This document shows, piece by piece, positions 1-8,307 of a stretch of 53,328 nucleotides of DNA. The translations under genes were made by a program, and so were the position numbers. This stretch comes from Streptomyces acidicola (lineage in GTDB: Bacteria > Actinomycetota > Actinomycetes > Streptomycetales > Streptomycetaceae): the NCBI RefSeq assembly GCF_009377235.1, contig NZ_VMNX01000033.1:1-53328 (forward strand). Reading direction: 5' to 3'. Each line of letters opens with the position of its first letter. The stretch's first letter is position 1. The notes below the pieces were generated by a model that was given only the letters and a program-made list of their open reading frames with translations, was not told where the DNA came from and did not search any database.

Positions 1-41
1 GCGACTTCGGGGGCGGCGGGGACTTCGGCGGAGGGTTCTAG
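1..41 (+). CDS. C-terminal end of a Gly-rich protein (partial)
   Basis: An open frame enters from the left edge and ends at TAG 39-41. The visible residues are DFGGGGDFGGGF, a Gly/Phe/Asp repeat tail. Such tails are common on secreted or membrane TPM-domain proteins of Streptomyces, but with only 12 residues the family is a guess. A terminator hairpin follows immediately, which supports a real gene end. Confidence 0.5.
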   Translation, partial: DFGGGGDFGGGF

Positions 42-76
42 GCCCTGTCGTCGGACTCCAGTCCGATGACAGGGCC
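41..76. terminator. Terminator hairpin after the left-edge gene
   Basis: GGCCCTGTC-g-TCGGACT and AGTCCGA-t-GACAGGGCC form a long stem with a 2-nt apex, starting right at the stop codon of the left-edge gene. It can terminate in either direction. Confidence 0.75.
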
Positions 77-87
77 CAGGGCCGACC

Positions 88-126
88 GGGCTCCCCGGGA
101 CTGGGCGCTCAGCCTTCGGGGAGCCC
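88..126. terminator. Second terminator hairpin, cimA side
   Basis: GGGCTCCCCG (88-97) pairs perfectly with CGGGGAGCCC (117-126). It lies 21 bp from the cimA stop and probably ends the cimA transcript. It stands back-to-back with the 41-76 hairpin between convergent genes. Confidence 0.6.
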
Positions 127-147
127 GGCTCGTGAGGTCGGCGGGGG

Positions 148-1752
148 TTACTCCGCCGGTTCCACCCCGGCCCGCAGCAGGCCGTAGGTGTACGCGTCCT
201 CCAGGGCCGCCCAGGACGCGGCGATCACGTTGTCGGCGACGCCCACCGTGGACCACTCCCCCGTGCCGTCGGACGTGGAGATGAGCACCCGGGTCGTGGA
301 GTTCGTGCCGTGCTTGCCCTCGAGGATGCGGACCTTGTAGTCGACGAGCTCGAGCTTGGCGAGCTGCGGGTAGATCTTCTCCAGGGCGACCCGGAGGGCG
401 CGGTCGAGGGCGTTCACCGGGCCGTTGCCCTCCGCGGTGGCGACGATGCGCTCGCTCTTGGCCCACAGCTTGACCGTGGCCTCGTTGGCGTGGCTGCCGT
501 CGGGGCGGTCCTCGACGATGGCGCGCCAGGACTCCGTGCGGAAGTAACGCAGGGGCTTGCCCGCCACCTCCTCGCGGAGCAGGAGTTCGAACGAGGCGTC
601 CGCGGCCTCGTACGTGTAGCCGGCCAGCTCGCGCTCCTTGACCCGCTCCACGACCCGGCCGACCAGCTCGCGGTCGCCGCCCAGGTCGATGCCGAGTTCC
701 TTGCCCTTGAGCTCGATGGAGGCGCGTCCGGCCATGTCGGAGACCAGCATGCGCATGGTGTTGCCGACCAGTTCGGGGTCGATGTGCTGGTACAGGTCGG
801 GGTCGACCTTGATGGCGGAGGCGTGCAGTCCGGCCTTGTGCGCGAAGGCCGAGACGCCCACGTACGGCTGGTGCGTGGAGGGCGTGAGGTTCACGACCTC
901 GGCGATGGCGTGCGAGATCCGCGTCATCTCGCGCAGCCTGCCCTCGGGGAGGACCTTCTTGCCGTACTTCAGCTCCAATGCCGCGACGACCGGGAAGAGG
1001 TTGGAGTTGCCGACGCGCTCGCCGTAGCCGTTGGCCGTGCACTGTACGTGGGTCGCGCCCGCGTCCACCGCGGCCAGCGTGTTCGCCACCGCGCAGCCCG
1101 TGTCGTCCTGGGCGTGGATGCCGAGGCGGGCACCGGTGTCGGCGAGGACGGTGGCGACGACGGCCTGCACCTGGGCGGGGAGCATGCCGCCGTTGGTGTC
1201 GCACAGGACGACGACGTCGGCGCCGGCCTCCGAGGCCGTACGGACGACCTCCTTCGCGTACTCGGGGTTCGCGCGGTAGCCGTCGAAGAAGTGCTCGCAG
1301 TCGACGAAGACCCTGCGGCCCTGGGAGCGGAGGTGGGAGACGGTGTCCCGCACCATCTCCAGGTTCTCCTCCAGCGTGGTGCGCAGGGCCAGTTCCACAT
1401 GCCGGTCGTGGGCCTTGGCAACCAGGGTGATGACGGGGGCGCCGGAGGCGAGCAGCGCCTTGACCTGCGGGTCCTCGCTCGCCTTGCCGCCCGCGCGGCG
1501 GGTCGCGCCGAAGGCGACCAACTGCGCGTGACGGAAGTCGATCTCCTGCTGGGCACGGGCGAAGAACTCGGTGTCGCGCGGGTTGGCGCCGGGCCAGCCA
1601 CCCTCGATGAAGCCCACGCCGAAGTCGTCCAGGTGCCGCGCGATGGCCAGCTTGTCCGCGACGGTGAGGTTGATTCCCTCCCGCTGCGCGCCGTCGCGCA
1701 GGGTGGTGTCGAAGACGTGGAAGGAATCGTCGAGCTCGCTGGTTTTGGTCAT
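148..1752 (-). CDS. cimA: (R)-citramalate synthase
   Basis: Condenses pyruvate and acetyl-CoA to (R)-citramalate, the first step of the threonine-independent route to isoleucine. The 534-aa product has an N-terminal HMGL-like TIM barrel opening with FDTTLRDGAQREG (about residues 14-26), metal-ligand HAQDDTG, and a C-terminal LeuA-type regulatory domain, the usual length for the CimA/2-isopropylmalate synthase family. A 2-isopropylmalate synthase was considered, but the early TLRDGAQ context and the C-terminal domain fit the CimA family better. The frame stays open 72 codons further upstream, but the start is set at ATG 1752 because family homology begins at MTKTSELDDSFHVFDTT and the upstream extension runs through a terminator hairpin. 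Probably under attenuation control. Cytoplasmic. Confidence 0.93.
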   Translation of the reverse strand: MTKTSELDDSFHVFDTTLRDGAQREGINLTVADKLAIARHLDDFGVGFIEGGWPGANPRDTEFFARAQQEIDFRHAQLVAFGATRRAGGKASEDPQVKALLASGAPVITLVAKAHDRHVELALRTTLEENLEMVRDTVSHLRSQGRRVFVDCEHFFDGYRANPEYAKEVVRTASEAGADVVVLCDTNGGMLPAQVQAVVATVLADTGARLGIHAQDDTGCAVANTLAAVDAGATHVQCTANGYGERVGNSNLFPVVAALELKYGKKVLPEGRLREMTRISHAIAEVVNLTPSTHQPYVGVSAFAHKAGLHASAIKVDPDLYQHIDPELVGNTMRMLVSDMAGRASIELKGKELGIDLGGDRELVGRVVERVKERELAGYTYEAADASFELLLREEVAGKPLRYFRTESWRAIVEDRPDGSHANEATVKLWAKSERIVATAEGNGPVNALDRALRVALEKIYPQLAKLELVDYKVRILEGKHGTNSTTRVLISTSDGTGEWSTVGVADNVIAASWAALEDAYTYGLLRAGVEPAE

Positions 1753-1859
1753 CGCTTTCGGCTCCTGTACTGGATCTCGGTCTACCGGAATGACCGGTTC
1801 CGCCATCCCCCAAGGATCCCTCGCGCTCCCCTCCCGGCTGGTGGTGGGCCAGGAAAACG

Positions 1860-1885
1860 AAAAACCTCTCGCGGGTGCGAGAGGT
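1860..1885 (-). promoter_or_regulatory. Transcription attenuator upstream of cimA
   Basis: On the minus strand a perfect 9-bp stem (ACCTCTCGC / GCGAGAGGT, 4-nt loop) is followed by UUUU then CGUUUU. That is a strong intrinsic terminator 108 nt before the cimA ATG. The upstream TolB-like gene already has its own terminator at 1985-2023, so this second terminator most likely acts on a cimA leader transcript. No T-box consensus was seen. Confidence 0.6.
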
Positions 1886-1939
1886 CTGCGCGCGGGTCGA
1901 GGACGACGGTGTCCGCCCGTACGTTGTCGTACGTGGCGG

Positions 1940-1975
1940 TCACTGCGGACCGGCGCGCCTGCTGCCAATAATCAT
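1940..1975 (-). CDS. Candidate Ile leader peptide for cimA
   Basis: The short frame ATG 1975 to TGA 1940 encodes MIIGSRRAGPQ, with two consecutive Ile codons (ATT ATT) right after the start. It sits in the only ~100-nt space available for a leader between the preceding terminator and the attenuator hairpin. Ile codons would suit control of the Ile-committing enzyme. No convincing promoter or Shine-Dalgarno sequence is seen, so this is a candidate only. Confidence 0.35.
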   Translation of the reverse strand: MIIGSRRAGPQ

Positions 1976-1984
1976 GGCGAACGA

Positions 1985-2023
1985 GAGCACGGGGGCATTC
2001 TGGCACAACCCGCCCCCGTGCTC
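1985..2023 (-). terminator. Terminator of the TolB-like gene
   Basis: GAGCACGGGGGC (1985-1996) and GCCCCCGTGCTC (2012-2023) form a perfect 12-bp stem with a 15-nt loop, 34 bp after the stop of the TolB-like gene. A separate perfect 18-bp palindrome, CTGCGCTGATCAGCGCAG (2048-2065), overlaps that stop codon. Confidence 0.75.
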
Positions 2024-2056
2024 ACCGTCCGTCTCAGGATGCGAGCACTGCGCTGA

Positions 2057-3289
2057 TCAGCGCAGGTGGCGTACGAACACGTCGGTGCCGTCGTTGGTGT
2101 CGCCGGCCGGGATCAGCTCCGGATCGCTGGACCGGAACACGATGCGGCGGGCGCCGTCGGCGATACCGCCCGGGAGGACGTCGGCCGTGGCCGTGCCGCC
2201 GGTGCTGTCGGGGGTGACCAGGGTGGTGGTGCCCTTCTTCATGTCCCGCACGTAGACGGGCCACTCCGTGCCGTACCGGCTGCCGGGCTCCTCCACCTCC
2301 GACCTGAACGTGACGTACCGGCCGTCGGCACTCACCGCGGGGTTGCGGGTGTGGGCGGCGCGGGGTCCGCCGTGGGCGGCGTGGAGGCGCTGGTTGACGC
2401 CGGTGGCGACGTCGTGCACGAACACGTTCCAGCTGCCGTCGTTGTCGTCGGGGATCAGATGGGTGTCCCGGGACTCGAAGACGACCGTCCGTCCGTCGCC
2501 GCTGAGGGACGGCTCCAGCGACTCCCGCTCCGTCTTCGAGCCGTCGTAGGAGCGGTCGATCTGGGTGCGGGTGGCCGTGGCGCGGTCGTACAGCCAGATG
2601 TCGCCCCAGTCGTCGCCGCGCGGGCCGTTGCGGTAGTTGTACTGGTAGACGACGCGGCTCCCGTCGTCGCTGACCGTCGGCTGGTAGGCATTCCGGGGCT
2701 CCCAGGTCGGCCGGGGGTGGCTGATCCGCTCGGTGGTGCCCGTCACCCGGTCGTGCAGGAAGACCACGTTGCCCTCGTCGATCTCCTGGAGGGTGAAGAC
2801 CGCGTAGCGGCCGTTCGGTGTCGCCGAGACCTCACGCGGCTGCCCGGTGAATCCCTCGGGGACCTGGATGCCGAACGCCGTGTTCCGGCCCGTGCGCAGG
2901 TCACGCAGCCACACGTCGTCGGCCGAGACGAAGACGAGGCGGCGCCCGTCGTCGCTGATCGACACCACGTCCCCGCTGACCGACACTCCCTCCCCGTATC
3001 CGGCCCAGCGGGTCTTTCCGGTGCGCAGGTCGCGCACGAACATGCCGCCGTTCGAGGTGCCGGGCAGCAGGTCCGTGGCCTCGGAGGTGAAGGCGAGGTA
3101 GCGGCCGTTGCGGCTGATCACGGCCGGACCCGACGGATGGTCACCTGCCTTGCCCTCGGGCGTGACGCTGACGGGCTCGGTGTGCGCGGCCCTGGGTGCG
3201 GCGCTCGCCGCGGGCCCGGTCAGCGCCGCCGTGGCGGCGACCGCGACGACGGCGGCCGTCAGGGCGGCGCGGTGCTTGGTCCGGTGCAT
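2057..3289 (-). CDS. Secreted TolB-like (PD40/WD40-like) beta-propeller protein
   Basis: The 410-aa product has a signal peptide (MHRTKHRAALTAAVVAVAA... to about residue 32), then six or so repeats of the PD40 type with signatures such as ISRNGRYLAFTS, ISDDGRRLVFVS, VSDDGSRVVYQY and LSGDGRTVVFES, ending in GDTNDGTDVFVRHLR. Such proteins fold as beta-propellers. In Streptomyces they are exported proteins of unknown function, so a binding or scaffold role is only inferred. ATG 3289 is chosen because it starts the signal peptide and is preceded by GGGGGAAC. The frame stays open upstream through a degenerate GACCGCAATG repeat that is unlikely to be coding. A relic of a related gene lies just upstream. 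Confidence 0.85.
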   Translation of the reverse strand: MHRTKHRAALTAAVVAVAATAALTGPAASAAPRAAHTEPVSVTPEGKAGDHPSGPAVISRNGRYLAFTSEATDLLPGTSNGGMFVRDLRTGKTRWAGYGEGVSVSGDVVSISDDGRRLVFVSADDVWLRDLRTGRNTAFGIQVPEGFTGQPREVSATPNGRYAVFTLQEIDEGNVVFLHDRVTGTTERISHPRPTWEPRNAYQPTVSDDGSRVVYQYNYRNGPRGDDWGDIWLYDRATATRTQIDRSYDGSKTERESLEPSLSGDGRTVVFESRDTHLIPDDNDGSWNVFVHDVATGVNQRLHAAHGGPRAAHTRNPAVSADGRYVTFRSEVEEPGSRYGTEWPVYVRDMKKGTTTLVTPDSTGGTATADVLPGGIADGARRIVFRSSDPELIPAGDTNDGTDVFVRHLR

Positions 3290-3375
3290 GGTTGTTCCCC
3301 CGTGGTTTCTCGTTGCCATTGCGGTCCGGGTCGTGGTGGCCCGGTTCATTGCGGTCCTGGTCGTTGCGGTCCGCA
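3290..3375 (-). repeat. Short degenerate repeats upstream of the TolB-like gene
   Basis: On the minus strand the motif GACCGCAA(C/T)G occurs three times within about 75 bp (GGACCGCAACG, GGACCGCAATG, GGACCGCAATG). It fills the space between the gene relic and the TolB-like start codon. Function unknown. Confidence 0.5.
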
Positions 3376-3474
3376 TCACTGCAATGTCCGCTGGAACACG
3401 TCCGACACCCCGTTGGTGTCCCCCTCCACCGGATCGAGTGACGCCGAGTCGAACGCGACGACCTTGCCTTCTCC
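3376..3474 (-). pseudogene. C-terminal relic of a second TolB-like gene
   Basis: The last 32 residues before the TAA/TGA at 3376 (GEGKVVAFDSASLDPVEGD followed by TNGVSDVFQRTLQ) align with the very C-terminus of the neighbouring TolB-like protein (VFRSSDPELIPAGDTN then DGTDVFVRHLR): same motif order, same spacing to the stop. Upstream of GEGK the similarity ends abruptly in every frame I read. Inferred: a tandem paralogue lost all but its last propeller blade. Confidence 0.6.
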
Positions 3475-3626
3475 CACTTGTCCTCTCCCCCGGCCCCGCG
3501 CCGAGGGCTCACCGGGATACAAGTGCACCGCTCGACCCGGGTCAATGCGCTCGTTTACGTACAACCCGGACGGCTGATCAGGTGTCCGCGAACCACGGCG
3601 GCCGTACGACGGCACGCGGGTACACG

Positions 3627-3665
3627 TCAGGGCCGCCGCGGACCTGGAGTCCGGGGCGGCCCTGA
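3627..3665 (-). terminator. ilvE terminator
   Basis: TCAGGGCCGCC (3627-3637) pairs with GGCGGCCCTGA (3655-3665), 35 bp downstream of the ilvE stop on the minus strand. Confidence 0.7.
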
Positions 3666-3699
3666 AGGTCACCGGTGGGGATCAGCCGTCACGCCGGGG

Positions 3700-4788
3700 T
3701 CAGCCGAGCCCGTGCATCCAGCCGTGGGCGTCCTCCGCCCTGCCGCACTGGATGTCGAGCAGCGCCTCGCGGAGCCTGAGGGTGACCTCGCCGGGCTCCC
3801 CGCCCGTCTGCTGCCACTCGACACCCGTGCGCTTGACCGTGCCGACGGGGGTGATGACCGCGGCGGTACCGCAGGCGAAGACCTCCGTCAGCGTGCCGTT
3901 CTCGGCGTCGCGCTGCCACTGGTCGATGGAGACACGGCCCTCCTCGGCGGTGTAGCCGAGGTCGCGGGCGACGGTGAGGAGCGAGTCGCGGGTGACGCCC
4001 TCCAGGATCGAGCCCGTCAGCGAGGGCGTGATGATCCGGTCCCCGTACACGAAGTACAGGTTCATGCCGCCGAGTTCCTCGATCCACTGGTGCTCGACCG
4101 CGTCGAGGTAGCAGACCTGGTCGCAGCCCTTCTCGGCGGCCTCGGCCTGGGCGAGCAGGGAGGCCGCGTAGTTGCCGCCCGTCTTGGCGTCGCCCATGCC
4201 GCCGGGGACGGCGCGGACGCGGTCCTCGGAGAGCCAGATGGAGACCGGCTTGACGCCGCCCGGGAAGTACACGCCCGCCGGGGAGGCGATCACGAGGAAG
4301 AGGTACTCGTTGGCAGGCCTCACGCCCAGGCCGACCTCGGTGGCGATCATGAACGGGCGCAGGTACAGGGACTCCTCGCCGCCGTACGCGGGCACCCATG
4401 CCTCGTCCTGCCGGACCAGGACGTCGCAGGCCTCGATGAACGTCTCGACCGGCAGCTCGGGCATGCCGAGACGGTGGGCGGAGCGCTGGAAGCGCCGGGC
4501 GTTCATCTCGGGGCGGAAGGTGGCGACGGAGCCGTCGGGCTGACGGTAGACCTTGAGTCCCTCGAAGATCTCCTGGGCGTAGTGCAGGGTCATGTTCGCG
4601 GGGTCGAGGGAAAGCGGGCCGTACGGCACGAGCTGGCCGTCGTGCCAACCGCGACCCTCGGTCCACTTGATCGTCACCATGTGGTCGGTGAAGTGGCGGC
4701 CGAACCCGGGGTTGGCCAGAATCGCCTCGCGCTCGGTGTCGGAGAGCGGATTGGCCGAGGGCTTGAGTTCGATCGTGGGCGTCGTCAT
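3700..4788 (-). CDS. ilvE: Branched-chain amino acid aminotransferase
   Basis: Transfers the amino group between glutamate and the 2-oxo acids of Val, Ile and Leu, the last step of their synthesis. The 362-aa product is a fold-type IV PLP enzyme with the PLP lysine in DAKTGGNYAAS (K202), the family motif YFVYGDRIITPSLTGSIL and the cofactor-phosphate region FACGTAAVITPVG. Length is normal for the group. ATG 4788 is preceded by GAAGGAC at good spacing; the open frame extends 27 codons further but without family similarity. It follows leuB on the same strand with a 264-bp gap containing the leuB terminator, so it is probably its own transcription unit within a Leu/Ile/Val neighbourhood. Confidence 0.95.
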   Translation of the reverse strand: MTTPTIELKPSANPLSDTEREAILANPGFGRHFTDHMVTIKWTEGRGWHDGQLVPYGPLSLDPANMTLHYAQEIFEGLKVYRQPDGSVATFRPEMNARRFQRSAHRLGMPELPVETFIEACDVLVRQDEAWVPAYGGEESLYLRPFMIATEVGLGVRPANEYLFLVIASPAGVYFPGGVKPVSIWLSEDRVRAVPGGMGDAKTGGNYAASLLAQAEAAEKGCDQVCYLDAVEHQWIEELGGMNLYFVYGDRIITPSLTGSILEGVTRDSLLTVARDLGYTAEEGRVSIDQWQRDAENGTLTEVFACGTAAVITPVGTVKRTGVEWQQTGGEPGEVTLRLREALLDIQCGRAEDAHGWMHGLG

Positions 4789-4895
4789 GAGTCGTTGTCC
4801 TTCACCGGTTGTTGTGACGGGCGCGCATCGGTACGGCTCTGGAGGACCAGTGCTAGGACGTCCGAGCATTCCCCCGCTGGGCAGCTCCGCGTTCG

Positions 4896-4901
4896 ATTAT
4901 C
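4896..4901 (-). promoter_or_regulatory. Possible extended -10 of ilvE
   Basis: Minus strand reads TGCGATAAT (a TG-n-GATAAT extended -10) about 108 nt upstream of the ilvE ATG in an otherwise GC-rich stretch. No good -35 is visible. Weak call. Confidence 0.3.
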
Positions 4902-4990
4902 GCAAGCGGTTGGCCAGGGAAGGAATGGAGTGAATGCGGCCCTTGGGATGGCCCAGGGGATTGATGGTGACACCCGGCGAGGGCACGGAA

Positions 4991-5026
4991 AAGCCGCCGG
5001 GTGCATGGGGTGCGACCCGGCGGCTT
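4991..5026 (-). terminator. leuB terminator
   Basis: AAGCCGCCGGGT (4991-5002) pairs perfectly with ACCCGGCGGCTT (5015-5026). On the minus strand the stem is followed by a short U-tract (CUUUUCC). It lies 27 bp after the leuB stop. Confidence 0.8.
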
Positions 5027-5052
5027 ACTCAGAGGGTGAGTGGCCCGACAGG

Positions 5053-6096
5053 TCAGCCGGTTACTCGTACGGCGAGCGCCTCGCCGATCTCGTCGGTGGA
5101 GCGGGCGGGCTTGCCCACGCGCTCGGCGAGGTCGGCGGAGACGGCGTCCTCGATACGGGCGCCCTCGGCCTCGTAGCCGAGGTGACGCAGCAGGAGCGCG
5201 ACGGACAGGACGGTGGCCGACGGGTCGGCCTTGCCCTGGCCCGCGATGTCCGGCGCCGAGCCGTGGACGGGCTCGAACATGGACGGGAACTCGCCGCTCG
5301 GGTTGATGTTGCCGGAGGCGGCCACGCCGATGCCGCCGGAGACGGCCGCGGCGAGGTCGGTGACGATGTCACCGAAGAGGTTGTCGGTGACGATCACGTC
5401 AAAGCGCTCGGGCTGCGTGACGAGGTAGATCGTCGCCGCGTCGACGTGCATGTACTCGGTGGTGACCTCGGGGTACTCCTCGGCCACCCGGTTGAAGACA
5501 TCGGTCCACAGGTGACCGGCGAACGTCAGCACGTTGTTCTTGTGGATCAGCGCCAGCTTCTTGCGCGGGCGGGCCTGCGCACGGGCGAAGGCGTCCCGGA
5601 CCACGCGCTCGACACCGAAGGCCGTGTTGACGGAGACCTCGGTGGCGACCTCGTGCGGGGTGCCCTTACGGATGGTGCCGCCGTTGCCGGTGTACGGGCC
5701 CTCGGTGCCCTCGCGGACCACGACGAAGTCGATCTCGGGCTGGCCGGCGAGCGGGGTGGCGACGCCGGGGAGCAGCTTGCTCGGCCGCAGGTTGACGTGG
5801 TGATCGAAGGCGAAGCGGAGCTTGAGCAGGAAGCCGCGCTCCAGGACACCGGACGGCACCGACGGGTCGCCGATCGCGCCGAGCAGGATGGCGTCGTGCT
5901 GCTTGAGGGCGTCGAGGTCGGCGTCGGTGAGGGTCTCACCGGTGGCGTGGTAACGCCTGGCGCCGAAGTCGTACTCCTTGGTCTCCAGCTTCACATCCTG
6001 CGGGAGGACGGCGGAGAGGACCTTGAGTCCCTGGGCCACGACTTCCTGGCCGATGCCGTCACCGGGGATCACTGCGAGATCGATGCTGCGAGACAT
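5053..6096 (-). CDS. leuB: 3-isopropylmalate dehydrogenase
   Basis: Oxidises and decarboxylates 3-isopropylmalate to 2-oxoisocaproate in leucine synthesis, NAD and Mg/Mn dependent. The 347-aa product opens with the isocitrate/isopropylmalate dehydrogenase motif [10 protein letters not shown], has the substrate loop [13 protein letters not shown], the metal-site segment [16 protein letters not shown], and the nucleotide-binding [17 protein letters not shown]. Start ATG 6096 is preceded by AAGGAG. It is divergent from the phosphatase gene at 6240, sharing a 143-bp promoter region, and is followed by its own terminator. Confidence 0.95.
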   Translation of the reverse strand: MSRSIDLAVIPGDGIGQEVVAQGLKVLSAVLPQDVKLETKEYDFGARRYHATGETLTDADLDALKQHDAILLGAIGDPSVPSGVLERGFLLKLRFAFDHHVNLRPSKLLPGVATPLAGQPEIDFVVVREGTEGPYTGNGGTIRKGTPHEVATEVSVNTAFGVERVVRDAFARAQARPRKKLALIHKNNVLTFAGHLWTDVFNRVAEEYPEVTTEYMHVDAATIYLVTQPERFDVIVTDNLFGDIVTDLAAAVSGGIGVAASGNINPSGEFPSMFEPVHGSAPDIAGQGKADPSATVLSVALLLRHLGYEAEGARIEDAVSADLAERVGKPARSTDEIGEALAVRVTG

Positions 6097-6239
6097 GACG
6101 GCACCGTACTCCTTGTCCCATGGGATGACACGGGCTGTCCGCGATATGGACCTCATCGTGTCACCGTTACGCCATTCCGTTGACTGGTGTTCACCCCTGC
6201 GTTTGCCCTGAGTTGGGTGTTGCTGGGAAGTTCTCGACC

Positions 6240-7805
6240 ATGGAGACACCGGACTTCGGCATTCCAGAACGGCTCGCGCGCCATATGAGCATGGCGGAAC
6301 AGCACGAGTACCTCCGCACGAAACTGTCCCGGCGGCGGACGTTGGTGACCGCGAGCGCACTGGCCGGCGGGCTGCTGACCGGCTGCTCGGGATCGCGGAC
6401 ACCGACGGCGGACCGCTCGTCCGCGACCGCGACGGAGCGGGTGCACGGTTCCGTCGTCGCCCCCTTCGGCCGCCATCTCTCCTTCGGCGCCGACCCGAAG
6501 ACGCAGATGCGGATCTCCTGGCAGGTGCCGTTCGCGGTCAGGAAGCCGTTCATCCGTGTGGGCTCCCGGCCCGACGACCTGAGCCGGAAGATCGAGGCCG
6601 AGGTCCGCGATCTGGTCACCCCGGAGCTGGGGGGACGCCCGCGGTACGAGCAGTACTACGTGCACGCGGCCCTGGACGGCCTGCAGCCCGGCACGACGTA
6701 CTACTACGGCGTCGGCCACGACGGCTTCGACCCGGCTTCGCCGCGCCACCGGTCGACCATCGCCTCGTTCCGTACGGCGCCCGCGAGCCCGGAGAGGTTC
6801 GTCTTCACCGCCTTCGGCGACCAGGGCGTCAGCAAGGAGGCGATCGAGAACGACAAGGTGCTGCTGCGTCAGGACCCGGCGTTCCACCTGCACGCGGGCG
6901 ACATCTGCTACGCGAACAACACCGGCCATGGCGAGAAGTCGGACCTGTTCAACCCATCGACCTGGGACGCGTTCCTCAAGCAGACCGAGCCGGTGGCGAA
7001 GTCGGTGCCGTGGTTGGTGACGACCGGCAACCACGACATGGAGGCCTGGTACTCGCCGGACGGGTACGGCGGGCAACTGGCCCGCTTCTCACTACCCGAA
7101 AGCGGATTCGACCCGCGGAAGGCGCCGGGCGTGTACGCGTTCACGTACGGCAACGTCGGCGTGGTGGCCCTGGACGCGAACGACGTCTCGTACGAGATTC
7201 CCGCCAACTTCGGCTACACGGACGGCGAGCAGACGGCATGGCTGAGCCGGACGCTGAAGGAGTTGCGGGCGGAGGACTCGGTCGACTTCATCGTCGTCTT
7301 CTTCCACCACTGCATGTACTCGACGTCGAAGCACGCGTCCGACGGCGGGCTGCGCGCCGACTGGCTACCGCTGTTCGTTGATCACCAGGTGGACCTGGTG
7401 ATCAACGGCCACAACCATGCGTACGAGCGGACGGACGCCATCAAGAACGGCGAGGTCGGCAAGCCCCTACCGATCGGTGCGTCGACGAATCCGGAACGGG
7501 ACGGGATCGTGTACGTCACCGCGGGCGGCGGCGGCAAGACCCTCTACGGCTTCGACCCGGACGTCAAGGACAGCTACGAGGGGCACATCAGGGGACGCGA
7601 GTCCATCGAGTCCTTCGTCTGGACCAGGTCGCGTCAGCGGAAGGACGAGACCGTGGAGTGGTCGCGCGTGCGCTACACCGGGTACTCGTTCCTCTCGGTG
7701 GAGGCGGAGCCCGGCAAGGGCACCGGGCCCGCCCGGCTCAAGGTGTCGGCGCTCACCCACAAGGGCGAGCGCATCGATCATTTCGAGGTGCGGCGCGGCA
7801 AGTGA
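6240..7805 (+). CDS. Purple-acid-phosphatase-type metallophosphoesterase, Tat lipoprotein
   Basis: The 521-aa product has a twin-arginine segment [15 protein letters not shown] (about 30-44) and a lipobox LLTGC with the lipidated Cys at 49, so it is probably exported folded by Tat and anchored outside the membrane. An Fn3-like N-terminal domain (about 65-180, ending in [15 protein letters not shown]) precedes the catalytic domain, with all dimetal motifs present: [29 protein letters not shown] and NGHNHAYER. This is the domain order of purple acid phosphatases; the substrate is unknown (phosphomonoesters or phosphodiesters). ATG 6240 is preceded by GGGAAG. The frame is open 20 codons upstream without an exported-protein signature. 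Confidence 0.88.
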   Translation: METPDFGIPERLARHMSMAEQHEYLRTKLSRRRTLVTASALAGGLLTGCSGSRTPTADRSSATATERVHGSVVAPFGRHLSFGADPKTQMRISWQVPFAVRKPFIRVGSRPDDLSRKIEAEVRDLVTPELGGRPRYEQYYVHAALDGLQPGTTYYYGVGHDGFDPASPRHRSTIASFRTAPASPERFVFTAFGDQGVSKEAIENDKVLLRQDPAFHLHAGDICYANNTGHGEKSDLFNPSTWDAFLKQTEPVAKSVPWLVTTGNHDMEAWYSPDGYGGQLARFSLPESGFDPRKAPGVYAFTYGNVGVVALDANDVSYEIPANFGYTDGEQTAWLSRTLKELRAEDSVDFIVVFFHHCMYSTSKHASDGGLRADWLPLFVDHQVDLVINGHNHAYERTDAIKNGEVGKPLPIGASTNPERDGIVYVTAGGGGKTLYGFDPDVKDSYEGHIRGRESIESFVWTRSRQRKDETVEWSRVRYTGYSFLSVEAEPGKGTGPARLKVSALTHKGERIDHFEVRRGK

Positions 7806-7833
7806 GTCGGGACCCACGGCCGCGCCGCACCTC
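7785..7833 (+). terminator. Terminator of the phosphatase gene
   Basis: GAGGTGCGGCGCGGC (7785-7799, inside the last codons) and GCCGCGCCGCACCTC (7819-7833) form a perfect 15-bp stem spanning the stop codon. Confidence 0.75.
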
Positions 7834-7892
7834 GTGCGGGCGCGGCTCCCGGCTGGGGTGTGGTGGTGACTGGTGTGCGGTGGCGCTCGGCA

Positions 7893-8024
7893 TCAGTGTC
7901 CGGTCGCTCCGCCGTTGTCCCTGCGGTCGAGGGCGCGCTGGAGCGCGGCGGCGGCGTTCTTGCGGTCGGACTCGCTCGTACGGGTGTGGCGGCGGACTCG
8001 GCGGCGGGCGGTCGTCTCGGCCAT
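7893..8024 (-). CDS. Small Arg-rich conserved-type protein (43 aa)
   Basis: Encodes MAETTARRRVRRHTRTSESD then RKNAAAALQRALDRRDNGG and ATGH. ATG 8024 has a textbook Shine-Dalgarno AAGGAG nine bases upstream, GTG/CTC-rich Streptomyces codon use, and a predicted C-terminal helix (DRKNAAAALQRALDRRD). The N-terminus is strongly basic, suggesting nucleic-acid or membrane association, but no function is known to me. I recall similar ~45-aa proteins in other Streptomyces. It lies convergent to the phosphatase gene and divergent from the GH97 gene. Confidence 0.7.
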   Translation of the reverse strand: MAETTARRRVRRHTRTSESDRKNAAAALQRALDRRDNGGATGH

Positions 8025-8188
8025 GCGGAATCGACTCCTTCGAGGTCATCCGGGAGTGCGGAAAGAGGGGTTACGAGACAGTCGCCGGATGGGGCGGGGA
8101 GCGGTGCCGCAGGGATTGCCTGCCTTCGGGCTCCGGCTCACGACCGCCATTCGCTGGGTCGAGCGAGACGTTCGGCTTCTACAAAAGT

Positions 8189-8207
8189 AAGCGACGAGGG
8201 GTCGCTT
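8189..8207. promoter_or_regulatory. Inverted repeat in the GH97 upstream region
   Basis: AAGCGAC-gaggg-GTCGCTT, a perfect 7-bp inverted repeat about 165 bp upstream of the small gene start and 183 bp upstream of the GH97 gene. It could be an operator or part of a small-transcript terminator. Confidence 0.35.
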
Positions 8208-8307
8208 GTCTCCACAAATACTTGGCCTTCCTACTATCTGAGACAGTGCAGTGGATCACATCGTGCAGTTCTCCGCAGTTATCCGATGTATATAGCTGCA
8301 CGACTCC

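Larger units (their letters stand above)
1753..2056. other. cimA leader / intergenic region
   Basis: 304 bp without a conventional gene. From right to left it holds the terminator of the TolB-like gene, the candidate Ile leader peptide, the attenuator hairpin, and about 100 nt of untranslated leader before cimA. A good -10/-35 pair was not found. Confidence 0.6.

Noticed and set aside
1860..1980. T-box riboswitch upstream of cimA
   Set aside because: No T-box consensus (AGGGTGGNACCGCG-like) or Stem I motifs were found; a leader-peptide attenuator explains the hairpin better.
3478..6183. 901-codon plus-strand frame opposite ilvE and leuB
   Set aside because: Both underlying minus-strand genes are certain; the plus frame crosses both their terminators and has no recognisable protein features.
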